Shown one piece after another: positions 23,802 through 33,801 of a stretch of 64,000 nucleotides of DNA. The position numbers were made by a program, and so were the translations under genes. How positions within the stretch are numbered: position 1 is the first letter of the stretch; every line of letters starts with the position of its first letter. This DNA is from Plantago ovata. Its lineage: Eukaryota; Streptophyta; Magnoliopsida; Lamiales; Plantaginaceae. A model generated the notes under the pieces. The model was not told the origin of the DNA, searched no databases, and saw only the letters and a program-made list of their open reading frames with translations. Where the stretch lies: contig CM051458.1 in NCBI GenBank assembly GCA_028274465.1, positions 52,689,253-52,753,252 of the forward strand. The letters are read 5' to 3'.

Positions 23802-25421
23802 GATGTCTTTAGGAGATGCTCCTTGCTGAAGCTGGAAAATTACGAGAAATGGCGAAACAACATGATGTTACATCTTGAGGCCATTAGTGATGAGATGGTC
23901 ACCGTCATTAATGATGGACCTATCAAGATCACCAAGGTTGAAAGGAGTTTCCCTCATAGAACCACTGAAGCTGGAAAGGAAACCATCCAAGGCGAACCAT
24001 CAGATACGGTTGTGCCAAAACCAAGAGAGGAATGGACTTCTGACGAAGCTAAGAGATTCCGTCTTGATGGCCAGGCAAGAAATATCATCATCAGATCAAC
24101 TCCGGATACCATACAGTGCAAACTGTGGGGTGCTAAGACTGCTAAGGAGGCTTGGAAAATGGTTCAAGATCTTTGTGCTGGATCTGACAAGACCAAGGAA
24201 AACAAACTTGAAGTACTTAAGCTGAAGTTTCAAAACTTTAAGCAAGGTGCTAACGAGTCACTGGAAGACTTGGACTTCAGATTCACAACTCTTGTTAGTG
24301 AAATGGCAGCGCTGGGTGTTGGAAATCTTTATTCAGATTCTGAGAAAGTGAAAACTATCATCAGAAGTTTGAATCAAGAATGGATCCATACTCAGAATTT
24401 CTATTATAATCAAGGAATGCCTGACATTACACCAACTGAGTTGTTCTCTCATCTTGCTACTGTCAATTATGAGACAAAGCAAAGAGAAAATGTGTTTGCT
24501 GAAAAATCGCAAAACATTGCTCTTGCTGCAAAGCCGTCATCTTCTGAAAAGAAGAATGATAAAGAGCCTGCTGATGAAAATGCTTTAGTTGTTAAAAACA
24601 TGAAGAAATTCATCAGTAAGGAACTTGAAAGGCGAAAAGCAAAAGAGAAGCTGAAAAAGCATCTTGGTAATAACTACCATAAGTACAAGAATGATACTAG
24701 CTCGCTGAACAAGCAAGCTCAGCAAGCTACATCATCAGAAGAACCAGCAGTTGGAAATGATCTATGTTTTTACTGCAAAAAGCCTGGACACTTCAAAGCT
24801 AATTGCCCTTTGCTGAAAGGCAAATCTGCTGAAAAGAAGAAGAAGTTCAAAAGAGCTTTCATTGTTGAAGAAAAGAAGAAGCTTCAAGCAAAAATCGATG
24901 CATTGTGCATTGAGACAAGCTCCGAAGACAGTGAGGATGAAAGTTCAGACACCGACGATGAAGAAGCCACTCTAGACGTGGAGATTGGCAAAGAAGTTTG
25001 TGGAATAGCTACGGAAGCTTATCCAGATGTGTCAAACTACGAATTCTGCCTCATGGCCGGTCAGGTAAACAACCCTACCTCTGACTCAGACTCAGAAAGT
25101 GAAGACGAGATTGACCTTGACAAGATTCAAGGAGAAATCGAAAGATTTGAGAAAATTCTCAGCAAACAGCAAGAGAAACTACAATTTGCTGAAACTCTGA
25201 CCAAGCAGACTACTGAAAAGTACATCTTGCTGAAGGAAGAGACAGAAGAAAAGGATGCTGAAATAAGGCGTCTTAAGAAATTGATTGCTGCTGCAGAGAA
25301 AAATTCTCAAATGGCATTAGAATTGGAAGAGTATCAGTCCTCAATTCTAAAGTTACTTGCTGAAATTCAAGAAATGAAAAATGATGAAAATCAATTTCAA
25401 ATCCTATGTGGAAGCAAGTAA
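23802..25421 (+). CDS. gag: Copia B Gag, Sirevirus-type, one frameshift at the start
   Basis: The likely ATG is at 23802 (MSLGDAP), but one base is missing near 23822 before the long open frame that runs to 25421 (532 codons). The N-terminal two thirds is the copia gag fold (LENYEKWRNNM, AKEAWKMVQDL, LEDLDFRF). A CCHC zinc knuckle CFYCKKPGHFKANC lies near residue 315. The tail is acidic, then a heptad-rich coiled coil (residues about 430-520). Long Gags with coiled-coil tails are typical of Sireviruses. It would form the particle that packages element RNA. It is almost intact. Confidence 0.88.
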   Translation, partial: DVFRRCSLLKLENYEKWRNNMMLHLEAISDEMVTVINDGPIKITKVERSFPHRTTEAGKETIQGEPSDTVVPKPREEWTSDEAKRFRLDGQARNIIIRSTPDTIQCKLWGAKTAKEAWKMVQDLCAGSDKTKENKLEVLKLKFQNFKQGANESLEDLDFRFTTLVSEMAALGVGNLYSDSEKVKTIIRSLNQEWIHTQNFYYNQGMPDITPTELFSHLATVNYETKQRENVFAEKSQNIALAAKPSSSEKKNDKEPADENALVVKNMKKFISKELERRKAKEKLKKHLGNNYHKYKNDTSSLNKQAQQATSSEEPAVGNDLCFYCKKPGHFKANCPLLKGKSAEKKKKFKRAFIVEEKKKLQAKIDALCIETSSEDSEDESSDTDDEEATLDVEIGKEVCGIATEAYPDVSNYEFCLMAGQVNNPTSDSDSESEDEIDLDKIQGEIERFEKILSKQQEKLQFAETLTKQTTEKYILLKEETEEKDAEIRRLKKLIAAAEKNSQMALELEEYQSSILKLLAEIQEMKNDENQFQILCGSK

Positions 25422-26220
25422 TACGCTGACTGAACTAAACTCTTATTTGAGAGATCCATCTCAGAAAGAAGGTTTAGGAGCAACGTGTGAAGGTGATAAC
25501 GTAGAAATCTTGAGAAAAGATAAATCACCGATCTCCTTTGTACGTGCTACTGATAGTAGTCCACTAGTGATCTATCAGTTTGGTCAAACTAAGATTGCTG
25601 AAACATGCAATCAAGTACCTATGACCATAAAGCCCGCTGTTGCTACTCAAAGTAACAAGACATTAAAAGGAAAACAGGTTGCTGTGAAGCAAACTGGAAA
25701 GAAAAGAATGCCGTGAAGCATTCCGCCAAACAAGTTGCTGAAAAGCAAGTTGTTAAGTCTAAGGCAAGATTACCAAAAGTAATCAGAAGTCCTTTGCTGA
25801 CAAACCTGAATCAAGTAAGGTTGCTGATGCTAAAGCTCAGCATTCTCCAAAGAGTGGACTCGGTTCAAAACCAAGCAAAGTCAACTCTTTCATGAGTATA
25901 AGCAAAGTCAGCAAAGATACTTCAAAGAGATGAAGAAAACCAAGCCCAAGAATTTTGAAAAGACTCCCAATGCTAGGACTAGAAGGAACCTTGCTAGAAA
26001 AGAACTTACTGAAAAGTATGTTCAGCAAAAAGGTCAACAGAGCAGACACCACATCAGAAAGTGGATTTGACCAGCACGAGTCAAAAGTCTTTCAGCTCAA
26101 AACCTCCTAGTTCCTCAGCAGTAGAAAACAAGTCAAAGTTGAAAAACTTCAGACTTGGGTTTCCACTGGACGTATTCTTGAACATGTTAATGGACATCCA
26201 TCATTGGATAATTAACTTGT
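25422..26220 (+). pseudogene. Copia B gag-pol linker, frameshifted
   Basis: Open frames 25381-25716, 25713-25895 and 26061-26279 follow one another in different phases. They are lysine/serine-rich with repeated VAEKQ-type words, and the protease starts after about 26260. This is probably the start of pol or a gag-pol hinge broken by small indels; no recognisable domain. Confidence 0.55.
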
Positions 26221-29200
26221 TTGCTCTTGATTGTGCAGACTGCAGCCACGGAGACAAACGATGCAATCTGGCACTTTGATAGTGGTTGTGGAAAGCACAT
26301 GACGGGCAACAAGAATAACCTTATAAACTATAGACGGTGGTCTAAAGGTCCAACAATAAGGTTTGCTGGTGGAGGCTCCGGATCTACAAAAGGCTATGGT
26401 GATGTGAAGTTGGGATGCATAACCATTTTTGGAGTTCTTTATGTCTCAGATCATGATTGCCTTGCTGAAAAAGCATGGTTATGGCATAAACGAACAAGTC
26501 ATCTAAACTTCAAGACGCTGAATAAGCTGTCTAAAAAGGCACTTGTAGTTGGATTACCTAGGGTTACTTTTAAGAAGGATGGTGTTTGCAATGCATGTCA
26601 GCAAGGAAAGCAAACCAAATCTTCTTTCAAGAACAAGGCAGTACCGTCAACTACAAAACCTTTACAACTCTTACACATGGACTTGTTTGAATCTTCTTCA
26701 ACAAGCTATGCTGGTAAGAAGTATGGTCTAGTCGTGGTAGATGACTATTCAAGATTCACTTGGGTAGTATTCATCAAACACAAATCTGAAACCAAGACTG
26801 AAATACCTAACTTGCTGAAAATGACAAGGTAAGAGTCATAAGGACAGACCATGGTACTGAGTTTGTAAACCAGTACATAACTGAATATTGTACCTCCAAA
26901 GGTATTCAACATCAGTTATCCTCAGTAAGGACACCACAGCAAAATGGTGTTGCTGAACGGAAGAATCGTACCCTGAAAGAAGCCGCAAGAACAATGCTTG
27001 CTGACACTGAGATAAGTGAGGCTTACTGGGTTGAAGCGATTAATACCGCCTGCTATACTCAGAATAGATGTTTGATTACTAAGGAATACAACAAAACTCC
27101 TTATGAATTGTTTGTTGGAAGACCTCCTAACATCACTCATCTAAGAGTATTTGGTTGCAAGTGTTTCGTTCTTAACAATGGTAGAGAATACCTAAGAACA
27201 TTTCAACCAAAGGCAGACGAAGCGATATTTCTTGGCTACTCCTTGCATAGTAAAGCTTACAGAGTTTACAACAAAAAGGCACAAAAGATTGAAGAATCTG
27301 TGCATGTTGTATTCTACGAAAAGACACAAGGTGTGCCTGCTGAAGAAGAAATATCAGAATGTATGAAAAAGCTAATCATACATGAGCAAAGAACTGAATC
27401 TGATGCTAGGCAAATCAAGTCAATTGAACTAAATGATGATTCTGACAATGATTCTCCTTCCCCGAGTCATGACAAGATAAATATAGTTCACGACAAAGAA
27501 TTTCCAGCAAAAGATGCGGTTGCTCCGGAAGTTGCTGAAATTACGCAATCTCCAGTGCCTGCTGATGAAATATCTCAACCCAGCAATGCTGAACAAGCAG
27601 TTGCTGACGATCAAATCTCAGCAGAGACACAAATTCCCAGTAGTACTGAACAAGTACATACTGAAGAGTCACATGCTGATAAGCAAACATATCCTGATCC
27701 AACAAACAGGAAACCTGTTAATAAATGGATTAGAGATCATCCCTCTACGGATATGATTGGCGATATTAATAAACGCCAAGTGACTAGATCCAAAGCTACT
27801 CAAGGACTTGCTGAAGAAGCAACTGTCGTAGAAGTAGAATCTTTATTCTCTTGCTTTGTTTCAGAAATTGAACCTAAAACCATAGAAGAAGCTTTGAAGC
27901 ATTCTGAATGGATAAAGGCAATGCAAGAAGAATTGGATCAATTTGAAAGAAACAAAGTCTGGAAACTTGTGCCACTTGCTGAAAATAAGAAAGCTATTGG
28001 TACAAAGTGGGTGTTCAGAAACAAGCTGAGCGAGTCTGGTGAAGTAACAAGAAACAAAGCACGCTTAGTTGCTCAAGGTTACTGTCAGACTGAAGGATTG
28101 GACTATGATGAGTCTTACGCTCCAGTTGCAAGATTGGATGCAATTAGGCTTTTCTTGGCCTTTGCTGCTCACAATGACTTCATTGTTTACCAAATGGATG
28201 TTAAGAGTGCATTCTTAAATGGTGAACTTGCTGAAGAAGTCTACCTAGAACAACCCCCTGGCTTTGAACTTCCCTCAGAAACCAAGATGGTATTAAGCTT
28301 CAGAAAGCTGTATATGGTCTAAAGCAAGCACCAAGAGCATGGTATGATACCTTAGCTAAGTTCTTGCTGGAAAATGGTTTCAAGAAGGTGAAGTTGACAA
28401 ACTCTTTTTACCATGAACCATGATGGTAAATTAATCTTAGTTCAAATTTATGTGGATGACATAATTTTGGATCTAAGGACAAGCAACTTTGTGATGATTT
28501 TGCCAAACTCATGACAAATAAGTTTGAAATGAGTATGATGGGAAAATTGAATTATTTCCTAGGGTTGCAAGTCAAGCAACTCAAAGATGGAATATTCATA
28601 AATCAAGCAAAGTATGCGAAAGAAATGCTCATAAAGTTTAGGATCAAAGAGGATGAAAAACCTGAAAAGATCCCTATGAGTGTTGGTACCAAATTGGGCT
28701 ATACTAAAGAGGACAAAAGTGTTGAAGAACACAAGTATAGGAAGCTCATTGGTTCCTTGTTGTATTTAACAGCAAGTAGACCTGACATTCAGTATGCTGT
28801 TTGTGTGTGTGCAAGATTCCAATCGGATCCAAGAGAATCACACTACAAAAAGGCAATTAAAATACTGAAATATGTTAAAGGTACAGTCAATGTTGGATTA
28901 TGGTATCCAAAAGATTCTGGACTTGAATTGGTTGGCTATTCTGATGCTGACATGGTGGATCAACTCTTGATAGAAAAAGTACCTCTGGAACTTGTCAGTT
29001 TTTGGGTACTAGTAATATCATGGTTCAGCAAGAAGCAACGTGTGTCGCCAATTCATCTACTGAATCTGAATACATTGCAGCTGGTTGTTGCACAGCTCAA
29101 ATCCTATGGATTCAGCAACAATTAAGAGATTATGGTATTTCTGCAAAGAAAACACCAATCTTTTGTGATAATACAAGTGCTATTGCAATTACGCAAAATC

Positions 29201-29355
29201 CTAAGTTTCACTCTAGGACCAAGCACATTGATATTAGACATCATTTCGAGATCATGTGGAAAAAGGTGATATTGAGGTTGTGAAAGTAGGTACTGAAGAT
29301 CAGCTTGCTGACATCTTTACCAAGCCCTACCGGATAATAGGTCGCGCAATGCTAA
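26221..29355 (+). pseudogene. pol: Copia B pol, first assembled copy
   Basis: Protease region IWHFDSGCGKHMTG, then a deletion of about 185 bp compared with copia A between GVLYV and SDHDC. Zinc region (CNACQQGKQTKSS), integrase core with a 16-bp deletion near 26820, then integrase C-terminus to reverse transcriptase (26994-28322, [13 protein letters not shown]). Frameshifts near 28292, 28388, 28467, 28952 and 29250 precede RNase H motifs and the N run. The late frameshifts are mostly one- or two-base losses, as seen in low-quality contig ends. Confidence 0.88.
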
Positions 29356-29455
29356 NNNNNNNNNNNNNNNNNNNNNNNNNNNNNNNNNNNNNNNNNNNNN
29401 NNNNNNNNNNNNNNNNNNNNNNNNNNNNNNNNNNNNNNNNNNNNNNNNNNNNNNN
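29356..29455. other. Assembly gap (100 N)
   Basis: Exactly 100 N, a conventional placeholder for a gap of unknown length. The sequence right of it restarts at a point already present at 25990. Confidence 0.99.
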
Positions 29456-32400
29456 CTTGCTAGAAAAGAACTTACTGAAAAGTATGTTCAGCAAAAAGGT
29501 CAACAGAGCAAGACCCACATCAGAAAGTGGATTTGACCAGCACGAGTCAAAAGTCTTTCAGCTCAAAACCTCCTAGTTCCTCAGCAAGTAGAAAACAAGT
29601 CAAAGTTGAAAAACTTCAGACTTGGGTTTCCACTGGACGCATTCTTGAACATGTTAATGGACATCCATCATTGGATAATTAACTTGTTTGCTCTTGATTG
29701 TGCAGACTGCAGCCACGGAGACAAACGATGCAATCTGGCACTTTGATAGTGGTTGTGGAAAGCACATGACGGGCAACAAGAATAACCTTATAAACTATAG
29801 ACGGTGGTCTAAAAGGTCCAACAATAAGGTTTGCTGGTTTCTACAAAAGGCTGGTGGAGTTGCATAACCGGAGTTCTTTATGTCAAAAAGGCTATGAGTC
29901 AATTGCTGACAGCAGTTGGATGAATAACACATTTCTGGAGTTCTTATGTCTCAGATCATGATTGCCTTGCTGAAAAAGCATGGTTATGGCATAAACGAAC
30001 AAGTCATCTAAACTTCATTCAAGACGCTGAATAAGCTGTCTAAAAGGCACTTGTAGTTGGATTACCTAGGGTTACTTTTAAGAAGGATGGTGTTTGCAAT
30101 GCATGTCAGCAAGGAAAGCAAACCAAATCTTCTTTCAAGAACAAGGCAGTACCGTCAACTACAAAACCTTTACAACTCTTACACATGGACTTGTTTGAAT
30201 CTTCTTCAACAAGCTATGCTGGTAAGAAGTATGGTCTAGTCGTGGTAGATGACTATTCAAGATTCACTTGGGTAGTATTCATCAAACCAAATCTGAAACC
30301 AAGACTGAAATACCTAACTTGCTGAAAATGACAAGTAAGAGTCATAAGGACAGACCATGGTACTGAGTTTGTAAACCAGTACATAACTGAATATTGTACC
30401 TCCAAAGGTATTCAACATCAGTTATCCTCAGTAAGACACCACAGCAAAATGGTGTTGCTGAACGGAAGAATCGTACCCTGAAAGAAGCCGCAAGAACAAT
30501 GCTTGCTGACACTGAGATAAGTGAGGCTTACTGGGTTGAAGCGATTAATACCGCCTGCTATACTCAGAATAGATGTTTGATTACTAAGGAATACAACAAA
30601 ACTCCTTATGAATTGTTTGTTGGAAGACCTCCTAACATCACTCATCTAAGAGTATTTGGTTGCAAGTGTTTCGTTCTTACAATGGTAGAGAATACCTAAG
30701 AACATTTCAACCAAAGGCAGACGAAGCGATATTTCTTGGCTACTCCTTGCATAGTAAAGCTTACAGAGTTTACAACAAAAAGGCACAAAAGATTGAAGAA
30801 TTGTGCATGTTGTATTCTACGAAAAGACACAAGGTGTGCCTGCTGAAGAAGAAATATCAGAATGTATGAAAAAGCTAATCATACATGAGCAAAGAACTGA
30901 ATCTGATGCTAGGCAAATCAAGTCAATTGAACTAAATGATGATTCTGACAATGATTCTCTTCCCCGAGTCATGACAAGATAAATAGTTCACGACAAAGAA
31001 TTTCCAGCAAAAGATGCGGTTGCTCCGGAAGTTGCTGAAATTACGCAATCTCCAGTGCCTGCTGATGAAATACCTCAACCAGCAATGCTGAGCAAGCAGT
31101 TGCTGACGATCAAATCTCAGCAGAGACACAAATTCCCAGTAGTACTGAACAAGTACATACTGAAGAGTCACATGCTGATAGCAAACATATCCTGATCCAA
31201 CAAACAGGAAACCTGTTAATAAATGGATTAGAGATCATCCCTCTACGGATATGATTGGCGATATTAATAAACGCCAAGTGACTAGATCCAAAGCTACTCA
31301 AGGACTTGCTGAAGAAGCAACTGTCGTAGAAGTAGAATCTTTATTCTCTTGCTTTGTTTCAGAAATTGAACCTAAAACCATAGAAGAAGCTTTGAAGCAT
31401 TCTGAATGGATAAAGGCAATGCAAGAAGAATTGGATCAATTTGAAAGAAACAAAGTCTGGAAACTTGTGCCACTTGCTGAAATAAGAAAGCTATTGGTAC
31501 AAAGTGGGTGTTCAGAAACAAGCTGAGCGAGTCTGGTGAAGTAACAAGAAACAAAGCACGCTTAGTTGCTCAAGGTTACTGTCAGACTGAAGGATTGGAC
31601 TATGATGAGTCTTACGCTCCAGTTGCAAGATTGGATGCAATTAGGCTTTTCTTGGCCTTTGCTGCTCACAATGACTTCATTGTTTACCAAATGGATGTTA
31701 AGAGTGCATTCTTAAATGGTGAACTTGCTGAAGAAGTCTACCTAGAACAACCCCCTGGCTTTGAACTTCCCTCAGAAACCAAGATGGTATATAAGCTTCA
31801 GAAAGCTGTATATGGTCTAAAGCAAGCACCAAGAGCATGGTATGATACCTTAGCTAAGTTCTTGCTGGAAAATGGTTTCAAGAAAGGTGAAGTTGACAAA
31901 ACTCTTTTTACCATGAACCATGATGGTAAATTAATCTTAGTTCAAATTTATGTGGATGACATATTTTTGGTTCTAAGGACAAGCAACTTTGTGATGATTT
32001 GCCAAACTCATGACAAATAAGTTTGAAATGAGTATGATGGGAAAATTGAATTATTTCCTAGGGTTGCAAGTCAAGCAACTCAAAGATGGAATATTCATAA
32101 ATCAAGCAAAGTATGCGAAAGAAATGCTCATAAAGTTTAGGATCAAAGAGGATGAAAACCTGAAAAGATCCTATGAGTGTTGGTACCAAATTGGGCTATA
32201 CTAAAGAGGACAAAAGTGTTGAAGAACACAAATATAGGAAGCTCGTTGGTTCCTTGTTGTATTTAACAGCAAGTAGACCTGACATTCAGTATGCTGTTTG
32301 TGTGTGTGTAAGATTCCAATCGGATCCAAGAGAATCACACTACAAAAAGGCAATTAAAATACTGAAATATGTTAAAGGTATAGTCAATGTTGGATTATGG

Positions 32401-32895
32401 TATCCAAAAGATTCTGGACTTGAATTGGTTGGCTATTCTGATGCTGATCATGGTGGATCAACTCTTGATAGAAAAAGTACCTCTGGAACTTGTCAGTTTT
32501 TGGGTACTAGATTAATATCATGGTTCAGCAAGAAGCAAACGTGTGTCGCCAATTCATCTACAGAATCTGAATACATTGCAGCTGGTTGTTGCACAGCTCA
32601 AATCCTATGGATTCAACAACAATTAAGAGATTATGGTATTTCTGCAAAGAAAACACCAATCTTTTGTGATAATACAAGTGCTATTGCAATTACGCAAAAT
32701 CCTAAAGTTTCACTCTAGGACCAAGCACATTGATATTAGACATCATTTCATTAGAGATCATGTGGAAAAGGTGATATTGAGGTTGTGAAAGTAGGTACTG
32801 AAGATCAGCTTGCTGACATCTTTACCAAGCCCCTACCGGATAATAGGTTCGCAATGCTAAGGTATAACCTTGGATTGATTGAACTACCTCAATAA
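29456..32895 (+). pseudogene. pol: Copia B pol, second assembled copy
   Basis: It repeats 25990-29355 almost base for base, including the same 185-bp and 16-bp deletions. Single-base losses (for example near 30661, 30800, 31480, 31999 and 32157) and a scrambled patch at 29815-29960 differ from the first copy. It continues beyond the first copy to the pol stop at 32893-32895. Reverse transcriptase YVDDI, RNase H DADHGG and the C-terminal QLADIFTKPLP are visible. Real biology probably has only one pol here. Confidence 0.85.
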
Positions 32896-32909
32896 AGGAT
32901 ACACTTGGC

Positions 32910-33310
32910 AGAATGCTGAAACAGGTATTCAGCAAGCCAAAGTATTCCCGTCCAAAAGACCAAGTCACTAATTTCTTCTAAGAAATGATAAGTCACAACA
33001 TGATTGCTGAAACAGGCATTCAGCAAGTAATTCCTTCAAAACAAGTATTTGTTAGGAAACTTGATCACTTGCTGAGACAGGAACTCAGTAAGTGAAAGAA
33101 CTTAAGGATTGCTGAGACGGGTGCTTAGACAATCAAAAGATACTGAAACAGGTATTCAAGTATCAAAGGAATTTTCTGAAACGGGAATTCAGAAAAGAGC
33201 AAAATCTCATCTCTCAAATTTTACCAAAGGATGTCTCAAATTGCAAAAAGAATTTACTGATACGGGAAATCAGAAATATCTTTTAAACTTAGAAAATATG
33301 AGATATCTAA
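32910..33310 (+). repeat. Palindromic spacer repeats of copia B
   Basis: Seven units such as CTGAAACAGGCATTCAG, CTGAGACAGGAACTCAG and CTGAAACGGGAATTCAG, about 30-70 bp apart, directly follow the pol stop. Arms vary but stay complementary (TACTGA..TCAAGTA, TTCTGA..TCAGAA). The core is always A/G-rich ACAGG or ACGGG. Confidence 0.8.
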
Positions 33311-33659
33311 GTAAGGGGGAACTTTCAGCAAGCAGCTAGATTGTTAATTCAAACTCGCTGAAAAGATTCTTGTCTATTTCAGCAAGCAATCTATCCCTTA
33401 TTACTCGGTAAAATCAATTTGTGACGTTAAGCTGGCACAGATAAACTCGCAATAAATCATGACATGAAATTCAATCGTGGCCATTGATTAAAAGGAGTTA
33501 TTAATCTAACGGCTAACAAAACAAAGAGAGAGAGTGCTCTGACGGTTTAGTTAGTGGGCCACTACGCATTCAATGCAAAGGCTCCACTATCTCCAGTGTT
33601 TCTCTGTTTTACCCTTGCTGAGAACTCAAATCGATTGAGCTTCTCACACACCAGAGACA

Positions 33660-33670
33660 CTATATAAAGA
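33660..33670 (+). promoter_or_regulatory. Internal TATA-like box before copia B aORF
   Basis: CTATATAAAGA lies 142 bp before the ATG at 33802, in the same relative place as 9616-9625 in copia A. Confidence 0.5.
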
Positions 33671-33801
33671 AGGAGTTAGAGAAATGACAAAATTCTTTAA
33701 CTCACATTTCCTTTCTCTGCAGTTTCTAGCCTGAAACTACTGTACCTCCGGTCAAAAAGTAAACTATCTTTTTCGTACAATTTCTTGCTCTATATAAAGA
33801 A

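Noticed and set aside
29256-29576. Protein spanning the N gap
   Set aside because: The frame runs through 100 N and joins two ends of an unmerged overlap.
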